From an uncultured Ruminococcus sp. (GTDB lineage: Bacteria > Bacillota > Clostridia > Oscillospirales > Acutalibacteraceae), in contig CAJFNC010000002.1 in NCBI GenBank assembly GCA_904393835.1, forward strand, positions 1 through 64,000: 64,000 bases of DNA, given 5' to 3'. The position numbers and the translations under genes are program-made. Shown here in pieces: positions 35,025 through 43,914 of this stretch. The notes under the pieces are model-generated. The model was given only the letters and a program-made list of their open reading frames with translations, had not been told where the DNA came from and did not search any database. Every line of letters starts with the position of its first letter. The first letter of the stretch is position 1.

Positions 35025-36193
35025 AAATTAGACTACTGATTTTTTCTTTGAGAGATATAAAAAAGAATTTAAGAACATATTTGGTTTTTGGTGTGCAATT
35101 GATTGTAATATTTATCTTGTCGGGATTTACATTTGCTCAGATTACAGATATTGTCGGCGGTATAAACAAACTTAATGCTCTTAGTATGAGTTCTGCTTAT
35201 ACAATATGGGATTCAACTCCAAGCGATAAAGTTGATGAAATTATGGCGAATGAAGAAGACTACTTAGACAGAATGAAATCAATGTTTTATCAGGCGCAGA
35301 AGTCGGACGCATACTTTGTATGGGGATATCAGGCAGGCTTTACCGATGTCAGCGATATATTGGTTGAAGAAAAAATTGCAAATGAAAAGTTTTTTTCTGT
35401 CAATAATTTTAAAATGTCAGAAGGAAGATCATTTGACAAAGATGACTTTAAGTCATCGCCTGATGATGTGATTCCGATTATAGTGGGTTATAATTTAAAA
35501 GATATTTATAAATTAAATAATACATATGATTTTGAAATCGGCGGAGACTCTGTGCCTTGTAAAGGCAAAATTATCGGAGTGCTTGAGTATAATTCTTCAT
35601 ATCCAGATTTATCAACGCTGGGTCATGAGTACTCCTTAAACAATTCGTACATTGTCCCGTTAAGTGACAGCTTTATACAAAATAACGCTTCGGTTCCTGA
35701 CTTGGATATGGGCTTAAATTCAATGTTTTTATTTTCAAATGATGAAGCCAAAACAGCGTCTTTACAAAAGTACTTTGATGAGCAAGATGTATTTTCTTAT
35801 ACATTGGTTCCGGTTGAAACCGCAGTAGAATCCTATATTGATATGCTCAGACCTCAATTGTTGTATCAGTTGTTTATTTCGGTAATTATATTGACATTTT
35901 CAATTATCGGAATGATATCGAGCTTGTCATTAATTGTATCAAAAAATATGCACGATTATGGTATCCATATTTTATTGGGAGCAAGAGAAATACAGATATA
36001 TTTGCGTATCGTATTTCAAGTGTTCATAATAATTTTGGCGGCTTTTATACCTGTTGTTTTTCTCTTTGGTATTAGCATAGACTGCATTTTGGTTTTACTT
36101 TTGGGAATACTCATAGGCGCAATAACGTTGGTATACCCGTTATATAAATTGAAGAAGTGTAATATTATAGATATTTTAAGAAAATACGAATAG
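35018..36193 (+). CDS. FtsX-like ABC transporter permease, second of two
   Basis: A 391-aa membrane protein of the same layout: N-terminal membrane segment (about 17-38), extracytoplasmic domain (about 40-285), and three C-terminal segments with LLGAREIQIYLRI as the coupling stretch. It starts at GTG 35018 inside the end of the first permease, so translation is coupled. Together with the first permease and the ATPase it makes a complete MacB-like or peptide-resistance-like transporter. Base composition is more AT-rich than that of neighbouring housekeeping genes, which suggests an accessory origin. Confidence 0.82.
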   Translation: MLKIRLLIFSLRDIKKNLRTYLVFGVQLIVIFILSGFTFAQITDIVGGINKLNALSMSSAYTIWDSTPSDKVDEIMANEEDYLDRMKSMFYQAQKSDAYFVWGYQAGFTDVSDILVEEKIANEKFFSVNNFKMSEGRSFDKDDFKSSPDDVIPIIVGYNLKDIYKLNNTYDFEIGGDSVPCKGKIIGVLEYNSSYPDLSTLGHEYSLNNSYIVPLSDSFIQNNASVPDLDMGLNSMFLFSNDEAKTASLQKYFDEQDVFSYTLVPVETAVESYIDMLRPQLLYQLFISVIILTFSIIGMISSLSLIVSKNMHDYGIHILLGAREIQIYLRIVFQVFIIILAAFIPVVFLFGISIDCILVLLLGILIGAITLVYPLYKLKKCNIIDILRKYE

Positions 36194-36212
36194 AATTTGG
36201 AGGCAACTGTAT

Positions 36213-36881
36213 ATGCTGAAAATACAGAATTTAACTAAGATATACGGTAACGGAAAAGAAAACCGTGTGCAGGCTCTTAACAAAATTAATCTGACAATTG
36301 ACTCGGGAGAAATGGTAGCATTGGTAGGTACTTCGGGATCGGGCAAAAGTACCCTGTTAAATATTTTAGGATTGTTGGATGTGCAAACATCGGGTGATTA
36401 TTTTATTGACAACATTTCAGTAAAAAATATTTCCGAAAAGCAAAAAGCCATACTGCGAAATAAAAAATTCGGATTTGTTATGCAGGACTTTGCGCTTATT
36501 GAAAAATATACCGTAAGGCAAAACCTTGAAATACCATTTGTCTATTTAAAAGAAAAAGTAAGCAAGCAAGAGAGAAGTAAAATAATTAACAGCTTATTAA
36601 GCAGTCTCGGCATTTCGGATAAAAAAGATGTTTACACCAATAAGTTAAGCGGAGGTCAGCGGCAAAGGGTTGCAATTGCAAGGGCTTTAGTAAATAATCC
36701 CGATATTATTTTGGCGGACGAACCGACAGGCGCTTTGGATTCCAAAAACACGCTTGAAACAATGAAAATATTAAGTAAATTAAATCAAACGGGCAAAACA
36801 ATTATTATTGTGACACACGACAGTAAAGTTGCGAAGTGCTGTAATAAAATATATACAATGGAGGATGGAATGTTAATATAA
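36213..36881 (+). CDS. ABC transporter ATP-binding protein, MacB/LolD type
   Basis: Energising subunit for the two preceding permeases; 222 aa. Walker A is GTSGSGKST (39-47), the signature is LSGGQRQRVAIARAL (about 145-159), Walker B is IILADEPTGALDS (about 165-177), and the switch His lies in VTHDSKVA. The small size and 'ADEPTGALDS' are typical of the LolD/MacB/BceA group. The ribosome site is GGAGG. This group exports or extracts peptides, lipoproteins or antibiotics; which one applies here is not visible. Confidence 0.9.
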   Translation: MLKIQNLTKIYGNGKENRVQALNKINLTIDSGEMVALVGTSGSGKSTLLNILGLLDVQTSGDYFIDNISVKNISEKQKAILRNKKFGFVMQDFALIEKYTVRQNLEIPFVYLKEKVSKQERSKIINSLLSSLGISDKKDVYTNKLSGGQRQRVAIARALVNNPDIILADEPTGALDSKNTLETMKILSKLNQTGKTIIIVTHDSKVAKCCNKIYTMEDGMLI

Positions 36882-36939
36882 ATTGGGTTAATAATGTTAA
36901 GCAAAGCTTTCTGATTATAAAAATAACATATTATGTAAA

Positions 36940-36990
36940 ATAACGGGCAGTTGTAAATCAAAACGTTTACGACTGCCCGTTGTTATTTTA
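36940..36990. terminator. bidirectional terminator between the ABC genes and the response regulator gene
   Basis: AACGGGCAGT (36942-36951) pairs with ACTGCCCGTT (36972-36981), with an additional GTAAA/TTTAC inner stem, between convergent genes. Confidence 0.85.
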
Positions 36991-37049
36991 TGTAACGGTA
37001 ATCTGAAATTACATTGCTACAACTCTTCCGACCAGCGAAGAATTGCGGT

Positions 37050-37727
37050 TTAAACATTGCAGTAATTGCGCTTGCTGACCGGGATTGTTTTGCCGTCGCA
37101 CAGTGTTATTTCATATCGCTTAATTGAAAAAATTTTTGCAATATTTACAAGGTATGATCTGTGACATTGAACAAAACTTCCGGACGGAAGCTTTTGCATA
37201 ATTTCCTGAAGCGAGACGTTCGCTTTGGATAATCTTTCGCCTGTAAGATGAAAACTTGCGGTTTTATTCATAATTTCAATATACAAAATATCGTCAAGAG
37301 AAAACGACTGCATATGATATTTGTTATTGATTGTCAGGGTGTTGTGTTTAATATTTTTGTATGCTCTCATTACGGCTTTTTCAAGCTTTTTTATATTAAC
37401 GGGTTTAAGGATATATCCGCAGGGCCCTGATTCATAACCCTCAAGCAAAAAGTCGTTTGAGCTTGATATAAAGATTATGCTGACGCTGTTTTGTTGTTTT
37501 CTGAGCTTTGAGGCAAACTCTATTCCGTTGCCGTTGCTGTATATAATATCAAGCAGCAGAATATTATATTGATTGGGATTGATTTTCAGCTTGTCCGAAA
37601 GCTTTTCATAGTTTTGGTACAAGTCGAGAGTATATTCAATGCCGTGAGATTTCATTATAATATCTATGTATTCTGAGTTTTCTTTTAAAAATACTGCTTC
37701 GTCATCACATATGGCAATATTAAGCAT
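37050..37727 (-). CDS. LytTR-family response regulator
   Basis: A 225-aa regulator with a receiver domain (about 1-120: acidic D8/D9, phospho-acceptor Asp60 in LLLDIIYSNG, Lys in YILKPVN near 107) and a C-terminal LytTR DNA-binding domain (about 130-225: FSLDDILYIE and FVQCHRSYLVNI). LytTR regulators of this layout usually pair with GHKL sensor kinases and control peptide or surface functions. The cognate kinase lies just upstream and is frameshifted. The likely target is the convergent ABC/peptide cassette, but I see no site I can assign to it. Confidence 0.9.
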   Translation of the reverse strand: MLNIAICDDEAVFLKENSEYIDIIMKSHGIEYTLDLYQNYEKLSDKLKINPNQYNILLLDIIYSNGNGIEFASKLRKQQNSVSIIFISSSNDFLLEGYESGPCGYILKPVNIKKLEKAVMRAYKNIKHNTLTINNKYHMQSFSLDDILYIEIMNKTASFHLTGERLSKANVSLQEIMQKLPSGSFVQCHRSYLVNIAKIFSIKRYEITLCDGKTIPVSKRNYCNV

Positions 37728-37753
37728 ATATTACTCCTTTTTACTTGAATTGT

Positions 37754-39092
37754 TTAATCCGAAAGGCAGAGATTAACCTTGGCGGAAAATTGATTACCGT
37801 GTGCTTCGGTATTAAACGCGCCGTTGTATTTTTCGGCAATTTCTTTAATGATTTTAAGTCCGTAACCGTGCTTGTAAGGATTATTTTTAATCGATATAAG
37901 CTTTCCGCCGGAATATCTTAATTGGTTGCTGTCGCATGAATTTGTACAGCCTATATACAGAAACTTTGCTTTTTGATGAATTTTAAAATTGATGAATCTG
38001 TTTTCTTTATTAATATTGCCGCAGGCTTCTACGGCGTTGTCAAGTATGTTTGTCAACAGAGAGCAAATATCCGTATCATCCGCGTTGATGTTTTCGGGTA
38101 CCGCAACGGAATAATCAATTTTAATATTCAAACTTTGAGCAAGCTGTTTGTACTCAGTCAATATGGAATTAATCAAAAGATTTGATGTGTATTCAATCGG
38201 AGCGTTATTAGGCATTGTTCCCTCTACGGAATTAATATATTTTTGGGCGCCGCTTAAGTCATTCTTATTTATATAGACAAGAACGGTGTTTAAGTGATGT
38301 TTGATTTCATGGCGCATTTTCTTAATTTGGGTAATATTTTCCGATGTGTTCTTATAATTTTTAATCACAAGCTCAAGATGAGCTTTTTCTTCTGCCTGTC
38401 TTCTTGCTTCATAAATTATTCTGAAAATCCATGTATAAATAAACAGTGAAAAAGCTATCATAGCCAGCATAAACAAATTGTTTATTATTTCGATGTTAAA
38501 AGATTCAAGCTGCATTGGGATTTCATAAAAGACAATCGCCAGCATAACAAAAACAGCGGGAATTTTCCAAAGAGTTTTCCATTGCTTTTCGTCTATGGGA
38601 CTTTTTATATAAACCGTCATTTTTAATAAGCAAAAACATAGGAATAAAGGCCAAAATGTTTACACATATGCTTATCAATAAAAAGTGAGTCGGATACATA
38701 TAATCGTCCACGACGTCGGGTATATTAAGCGCGTTAAACGCGAGGTTTTGTCCGCTCATAAGCAAGAAACCGTAGTTTAAAACAATAAAAAATATAAAAA
38801 GTTTTTTGTATTTACTCTGCTTTATTAATAAGACGTAAGATATCAGCAGAATCGCAACAGTTAAATAGAAAACAATATCTTGAAACATAAATTTGTATTG
38901 TCTAAGTTCGGTTGTATAATGCGCTGTTGCAACCGCAGAAAATATTGCCGACATTATAAGCAAGACAGACGCAAAAATTATAACAGCTTTTTTAAAATTT
39001 ATCTTAAAATCATTTTTAAACGGATAAATATAGAAAAACGCGCAAGGTGAAATTTGAACCAAAAATCCGCAAACCTGACGAATAATAATCAA
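37754..39092 (-). pseudogene. GHKL-type sensor histidine kinase, split by a frameshift
   Basis: Two overlapping frames make one kinase. The upstream part (start TTG 39092, after GGGGG) encodes the N-terminal membrane sensor with about five hydrophobic segments and runs in its own frame to 38523. The downstream part (from 38620 to 37754, 288 aa) has the last membrane segments, the H-box RHEIKHHL with His104 of that part, the N-box LLTNILDNAVEA and the G-box GYGLKIIKEI. Deleting one A from the A5 run (minus strand, 38620-38624) would fuse them as LLIK-MTVYIKSP. No ribosome site precedes the internal ATG. A genuine mutation, a slippage switch or a sequencing error are all possible. Confidence 0.75.
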
Positions 39093-39121
39093 AATTTGAC
39101 CCCCTTGTATTAGATATAAAT

Positions 39122-39150
39122 ATTATACTAAAAGTCACATACATTTGCAA
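39122..39150 (-). promoter_or_regulatory. sigma-A type promoter of the two-component genes
   Basis: On the minus strand TTGCAA (39145-39150), a 17-bp spacer and a perfect TATAAT (39122-39127) lie about 30 bp upstream of the kinase start. Confidence 0.7.
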
Positions 39151-39348
39151 TATTTGCATAAATATGTTTGTACAATTTGTTGTTTTTTGTTTAACTAAAG
39201 TTTAAAGACAGAGCGGCGGAAAGAATAAAAAATTGTCCCGTTTGCGTTGTTTTTTTGCCCGTTCGCGCAAAACTATAGATTTAAAAAATGAATTATGCTA
39301 TAATCAATTAACCGATATGGTAAAAAATCTCGATTGGAGGAAAACAAG

Positions 39349-40839
39349 ATGTCAAAAATGATGAAAAAACTTCTCAGCGTTGTATTGGCAGTTGTTCTTG
39401 TTTTGTCTGCCGTGACTGTTGTCAGCGCTGCGTCAGACAACAATGACGAAGGCTACTATACAATGGTTATGCAGAACACAACAACTGGCGAAGTCAGAGA
39501 TGTTGTGGCACAGGCAGGCGACAGGTATGATACTATGTCCGCTTATTTTTACGGTATGGAAAACGGTACATACAATATTATGGTGTATTATTTTAATGCC
39601 GAAGGCGGCAATAACTCGCTTTGTGCAAGTACACAATGGAATTGCGAAGTGCAAAACGATGAAACCGCTGACCTAAGACTGGATTATTATCTGGTAACCG
39701 AAGAAATCGGAATTGAGTTAATCGGAATTAATTCGGGAACATCCGATAACGACGGCTACAAAATCGTTATGCGCAATGTTGATACCGAAGAAACATTTGA
39801 AGAGACTGCACAGCCGGATGAGCTGTATGATACAGTTTCGGCATACTTTGACGCAGTACCCGGCGGAACATATGATGTAGTTGTTTATACTTTTAACGAA
39901 GAGGGCGGCAATACATCGCTTTGCGCAAGTACACAGTGGACTTGCGAAGCAGGCGAGGGAGAAGTTGATACCGTTAAGGTGAGCTACTATACTGTTGTAA
40001 GTGAAATCGGCATAGAGATAACCGCCGTTCATCCCGAAACTCCCGAAAACGACGGCTATAAAATTGTTATGCGAAATGTTGATACCGAAGAAACATTTGA
40101 AGAAACAGCACAGCCGGACGAGTTGTATGATACAGTATCGGCATACTTTGACGCAGTACCCGGCGGAACATACGACATTGTCGTTTATACTTTCAATGAA
40201 GAGGGCGGCAATACATCGCTTTGCGCAAGCACACAGTGGACTTGTGAGGCAGGCGAGGGTGAAGTTGACACCGTTAAGGTGAGCTATTACACCGTAGTAA
40301 GCGAAATCGGTGTTGAAATAACTGCCGTACATCATCCTGATGAAACCTACACTGTTATTCTTGAAAATACAGATACAGGCAATACAGTTTCTATGGATAT
40401 GATAATTGATGACTTGAAACCCAGTTCATATTACAGAATTGTCGAAGGTCTTGAACACGGCAACTACAAAATTTCAATTGCTTACTCTGACGTTGTTTTA
40501 GCAACCACGAATTGGAACTGCACAATTAACGACCATGATGGTACCGAGGCTATTGAGGTAACTTATGACGCCGTAACAAATGAAATCGGTATTTTGGATC
40601 TCGGTAAAACAGTTGTTGAACCCGATCCCGATAACACAGACGCAACTTCGGCAACAGGCAATTCTTCAACGAATAATACGGCTACAAGTGACACAGCAAC
40701 AAACGACACGGCTTCAAATAATTCTGCCGTATCAGGCGGTGCAGTTCAGACAGGCAGCGCACAGGCAGCGACTGTAATTCTTTTGGTGCTTATTTCAGCT
40801 GTGGCTACCGTTTATTTTACTCGTAAATACAGAGCATAA
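39349..40839 (+). CDS. repeat-containing surface protein with a sortase-like C-terminal anchor
   Basis: A 496-aa exported protein. GGAGG precedes ATG 39349, which opens a signal peptide (MSKMMKKLLS, cleavage near VSA-A at about 27). Four homologous units of about 100 residues follow. Units 2 and 3 (about 134-233 and 234-333) are almost identical, down to the DNA, with a 300-bp period; units 1 and 4 are diverged. Each unit has a G-TY-I/V-V-Y core, a conserved Cys-A-S-T-Q-W and a second Cys (W-x-C), possibly a disulfide. After a Thr/Ser/Asn linker the C-terminus has VQTGS, a hydrophobic segment and RKYRA, which resembles a cell-wall sorting signal with VQTG in place of LPxTG. I do not recognise the repeat family. 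The AT-rich region between it and the kinase is shared. Confidence 0.75.
   Translation: MSKMMKKLLSVVLAVVLVLSAVTVVSAASDNNDEGYYTMVMQNTTTGEVRDVVAQAGDRYDTMSAYFYGMENGTYNIMVYYFNAEGGNNSLCASTQWNCEVQNDETADLRLDYYLVTEEIGIELIGINSGTSDNDGYKIVMRNVDTEETFEETAQPDELYDTVSAYFDAVPGGTYDVVVYTFNEEGGNTSLCASTQWTCEAGEGEVDTVKVSYYTVVSEIGIEITAVHPETPENDGYKIVMRNVDTEETFEETAQPDELYDTVSAYFDAVPGGTYDIVVYTFNEEGGNTSLCASTQWTCEAGEGEVDTVKVSYYTVVSEIGVEITAVHHPDETYTVILENTDTGNTVSMDMIIDDLKPSSYYRIVEGLEHGNYKISIAYSDVVLATTNWNCTINDHDGTEAIEVTYDAVTNEIGILDLGKTVVEPDPDNTDATSATGNSSTNNTATSDTATNDTASNNSAVSGGAVQTGSAQAATVILLVLISAVATVYFTRKYRA
39748..40347 (+). repeat. near-identical 300-bp tandem duplication within the surface protein gene
   Basis: The block starting at 39748 recurs at 40048, exactly 300 bp later, with few and mostly synonymous differences. 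The period equals 100 codons, so the copy number can change without breaking the frame. Confidence 0.85.
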
Positions 40840-40930
40840 CCGAGTAATCGGCAACAGCCGTTTAAAAGTGGAATAGTTGCATAATTGCAGTTAATATTAT
40901 GCAATTTTAAATTTAATAGTCATTTTATTT

Positions 40931-40970
40931 TCAGCAGGCGCATTACCATATTGTGTGATGTGCCTGCTGA
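40931..40970 (+). terminator. hairpin downstream of the surface protein gene
   Basis: TCAGCAGGCGCAT (40931-40943) pairs with ATGTGCCTGCTGA (40958-40970), with one G-U. The T-rich tail is short. It is probably a terminator. Confidence 0.6.
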
Positions 40971-40998
40971 TTGTATTAATTAAGTAGGGGTGTTATCT

Positions 40999-41985
40999 TT
41001 GAAGAAAGCCTTATCAATAATAATTTCCGTATTTTTTATACTGTCAATTTGTCTTTGCGGGTGTACAAATCAGGATAACTCAACGGATTATTCCGATAAA
41101 TCAAACTGGGCGTATTTTGAAGCCGATGCAAAAGACAAAACAGCCGATGTGTTTTTTGTGTGCCCGACAGTTTATTCAGGCGCCGACGATACATATAATA
41201 TGGAACTTACCGATGAAAAAGTTAAGGAAGATTTTGTCGGCGCAATCAATATGGAAAAGGGAATTTATGATGAAGACAGCCGATTTTTCGCGCCGTATTA
41301 CCGTCAGGCGGGTTTGAATGTGTACACTATGGATATAAGTGATCGAGAGCAGTATCTTGAACTTGCTTTTAATGACGTAAAAAATGCTTTTGAATATTAT
41401 TATGAAAACTGCAACAACGGACGTTCAATTATACTTGCGGGCTTTTCGCAAGGGGCGGATATGTGTATCAGAACCTTAAAGGAATGTTTTAAAGACGAGG
41501 ACAGGCAAAATCAACTTGTAGCCTGCTATGCAATCGGCTGGAGCATTACAGAGGAAGAGACGGAAAAGTATCCGCAGTTAAAGTTTGCAGAAAATGAAAG
41601 TGACACAGGCGTTATAATTTCATTTAACAGCGAAGCCGAAAATATTGATGATTCGCTTACAATTCCAAAGGGAAGCAAGACGCTGGCAATTAATCCGCTC
41701 AACTGGAAAACAGACGGAACCGTTGCGGACAAAAGTTTAAACCTAGGCGCTTGCTTTACGGATTATGACGGCAATATAAAAACGGAAATAAAAAATCTTA
41801 CGGGTGCATATATAGACAGCGTGCGCGGTGCGCTGAAAGTTACCGATGTTACTCCCGAAGAATATCCTCCCGTGCTTGATATTTTTCAGGACGGTGTTTA
41901 TCACCTGTATGATTATCAATTTTTCTATCGCAATTTACAAAAGAATGTTCAAACAAGAATTGATTCATATGAGTCGGAAAGTTAA
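40999..41985 (+). CDS. DUF3089-like alpha/beta-hydrolase lipoprotein
   Basis: A 328-aa predicted lipoprotein. I start at TTG 40999 (AGGGG upstream), giving the signal MKKALSIIIS with lipobox LCGC near residue 22. The mature part matches the DUF3089 type of alpha/beta hydrolase: DVFFVCPTVY near the start, RFFAPYYRQAGLNVY, and a nucleophile elbow GFSQGAD with Ser near 152. The substrate is unknown; surface esterase or lipase activity is plausible. An upstream ATG (40990) would add three residues. Confidence 0.75.
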   Translation: MKKALSIIISVFFILSICLCGCTNQDNSTDYSDKSNWAYFEADAKDKTADVFFVCPTVYSGADDTYNMELTDEKVKEDFVGAINMEKGIYDEDSRFFAPYYRQAGLNVYTMDISDREQYLELAFNDVKNAFEYYYENCNNGRSIILAGFSQGADMCIRTLKECFKDEDRQNQLVACYAIGWSITEEETEKYPQLKFAENESDTGVIISFNSEAENIDDSLTIPKGSKTLAINPLNWKTDGTVADKSLNLGACFTDYDGNIKTEIKNLTGAYIDSVRGALKVTDVTPEEYPPVLDIFQDGVYHLYDYQFFYRNLQKNVQTRIDSYESES

Positions 41986-42034
41986 AAAATATGCCTATAA
42001 TACTATTTTGAATACGGTAGAAATGTACATAAAA

Positions 42035-42072
42035 GAGGCAGCCGCAAATCAAAAAAGATTTGCGGCTGCCTC
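42035..42072 (-). terminator. bidirectional terminator between the lipoprotein and hydrogenase genes
   Basis: A perfect 16-bp GC-rich stem (42035-42050 with 42057-42072) with an AAAAAA loop lies between convergent genes. The minus-strand tail is TTTTATG. Confidence 0.88.
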
Positions 42073-42087
42073 CTATTCGTTATATCA

Positions 42088-43632
42088 TCAGTCGTTGTTG
42101 TGTTTGTAGTCAAACTCGTGATACATATTTTCAATTGTAGAAAGCTGGTCGATAAACGGAGTTTCAACAGAACCTTCAAAGTTAGATTCTTTTTTGCTTT
42201 TGAGAACTTCCATTGCAGATTTATCCGGAACGTTGATTGTACCTGCGCCTGCCACACAGCCGCCGGGACAAGCCATACCTTCAAGCAGATAACCGTCGTA
42301 TTTGCCTGCTTTTGCCATTCTGAGGAGCTTTGCACACTCGTCAAGTCCCTGAGCGTTGGCAACCTTAACCTCACGTGTCGGATCCATTTTTGAAATGGCG
42401 TTTACAACAGCCTTTGCAACTCCGCCGCTGACAGCAAAGCCTCTGCCGTCTGCGCTTGAGAATGAGAGTTTTTCCTCATCCTCTTCAAGTGCGTTGAAGT
42501 CAACACCCTTGGCGGTAAACATACCCGCAACCTCTTCAAATGTCAGTACAAAGTCAATATCACTGCGGATACTTCTGCGGCTTGCTTCAAGCTTTTTAGC
42601 TGCGCAAGGTCCGATAAATACAACCTTGCAGCCGGGGTGCTGCTGCTTTGTAAGTCTGCCGGTAAGTACCATTGGGGTGAGCGCCATTGAAATATATGGG
42701 GCAATTGTGGGGAATGACTTTTTAGCCATCATACTCCATGCGGGACAGCAGGAAGTTGCCATAAACGGCTGTTTTGCGGGAACTTCTTCCATAAAGTCCT
42801 TAGCCTCTTCAACTGTACAAAGGTCGGCGCCTACCGCAACCTCTACAACATCCGCAAAGCCGAGAGCTTTAAAGGCGTTTCGAATTTTTGATGAGGGAAG
42901 CCCGTTAAACTGGCCTGCAACTGCGGGAGCAACCGCCGCATAAACGGGAGTGTCGCTCTGAAGCGCTTTGATTGTCTGGAAAATCTGGCTCTTGTCAACA
43001 ATTGCGCTGAACGGGCAGCTTACAAGGCACATACCGCAGGATACGCACTTGTCGTAGTCAATTTCGGCTCTGCCGTATTCGTCACTGTGAATAGCTTTCA
43101 TACCGCAGGCAGCGGCGCAGGGACGCTCCTGTTTGATGATAGCGTTGTACGGGCACGCACTCTTGCATTTGCCGCACTTAATACATTTATCCTGGTCAAT
43201 ATAAGATTTGCCGTTTACTATAGAAATAGCTTCCTTTGGGCAAACTTCTGTACAGGGGTGTTCAAGACAGCCCTGACAACCGTCGCTTACAAAAACTCTT
43301 TTTTCGGGGCAGCTGTGACAAGCAAATTTGATGATGTTGATGAGCGGTGGAGCGTAGAATTTTTCATCAACCATACTGTCCTCAATATCCGTTGAGATGG
43401 GAGCCTGCTTGTCAACAGGCAAGAGGGGAAGACCCATTGCGAGGCGGAGTCTTTCGCCTACAATAGCTCTTTCAAGAAAAATACTTTCACGGTAAGTGCT
43501 GATTTCACCGGGAATTATTTTATACGGCAAACTTTCAAAGTCGGAATGGTCGCCGCTCTCATACGCAAAGCGTGCAACCTCGGTAAAAATCTGGTGGCGT
43601 ATTTTTGTTTTAGAAGAGTAAAGACCTCTCAT
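42088..43632 (-). CDS. monomeric [FeFe] hydrogenase with ferredoxin-like domain
   Basis: About 514 aa from ATG 43632 (AGGATGAG upstream). The N-terminal part has several [4Fe-4S] cysteine clusters, for example CHSCPEKR, CQGCLEHPC, CIKCGKCKSACP and CVSCGMCLVSCP. The C-terminal part is the H-cluster domain. Motif 1 is TSCCPAW, with both the proton-relay and ligand Cys. Motif 2 is IGPCAAKKLE. Motif 3 is EGMACPGGCVAGAG. Motifs 2 and 3 differ from the classical group A forms (MPCxxKxxE and GGCxxGGG), so it is likely one of the other clostridial [FeFe] groups. It would couple ferredoxin oxidation to hydrogen. Maturases are not in the window. Confidence 0.88.
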   Translation of the reverse strand: MRGLYSSKTKIRHQIFTEVARFAYESGDHSDFESLPYKIIPGEISTYRESIFLERAIVGERLRLAMGLPLLPVDKQAPISTDIEDSMVDEKFYAPPLINIIKFACHSCPEKRVFVSDGCQGCLEHPCTEVCPKEAISIVNGKSYIDQDKCIKCGKCKSACPYNAIIKQERPCAAACGMKAIHSDEYGRAEIDYDKCVSCGMCLVSCPFSAIVDKSQIFQTIKALQSDTPVYAAVAPAVAGQFNGLPSSKIRNAFKALGFADVVEVAVGADLCTVEEAKDFMEEVPAKQPFMATSCCPAWSMMAKKSFPTIAPYISMALTPMVLTGRLTKQQHPGCKVVFIGPCAAKKLEASRRSIRSDIDFVLTFEEVAGMFTAKGVDFNALEEDEEKLSFSSADGRGFAVSGGVAKAVVNAISKMDPTREVKVANAQGLDECAKLLRMAKAGKYDGYLLEGMACPGGCVAGAGTINVPDKSAMEVLKSKKESNFEGSVETPFIDQLSTIENMYHEFDYKHNND

Positions 43633-43768
43633 TTCGCTCATCCTTTCCGTTGAAGTTGTTAAGATTAAAACAAACTTTTCTATTACGATTATACAACAGC
43701 AAAACCGCAAATTCAACAGTATTTGCGACGACTTTTTAAAATCAACACTTCATTGTAAATATTTAAAA

Positions 43769-43786
43769 TTAACAAATATAATTTGT
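43769..43786 (-). promoter_or_regulatory. Rex-like half site and palindrome upstream of the hydrogenase gene
   Basis: TTAACAA (43769-43775; TTGTTAA on the coding strand) is a perfect half of the Rex operator, but the second half is not conserved. It overlaps a 15-bp palindrome ACAAAT-ATA-ATTTGT (43772-43786). Redox control of this gene is an attractive but unproven idea. Confidence 0.25.
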
Positions 43787-43914
43787 ATGTTATCAACAAT
43801 CCATATAGGATAAATGTGGTTTTTATAAGTTAAAAATAAGCAAAATAATATTATAATCTTTAAAAATATAATAATGCTGTTTTGCCTTGTTTATTAAATA
43901 AATCCTTGCTTTTG

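Noticed and set aside
39718..40335. Long minus-strand frame opposite the repeat protein
   Set aside because: It is a shadow of the duplicated coding sequence on the plus strand, with no ribosome site or signal of its own.
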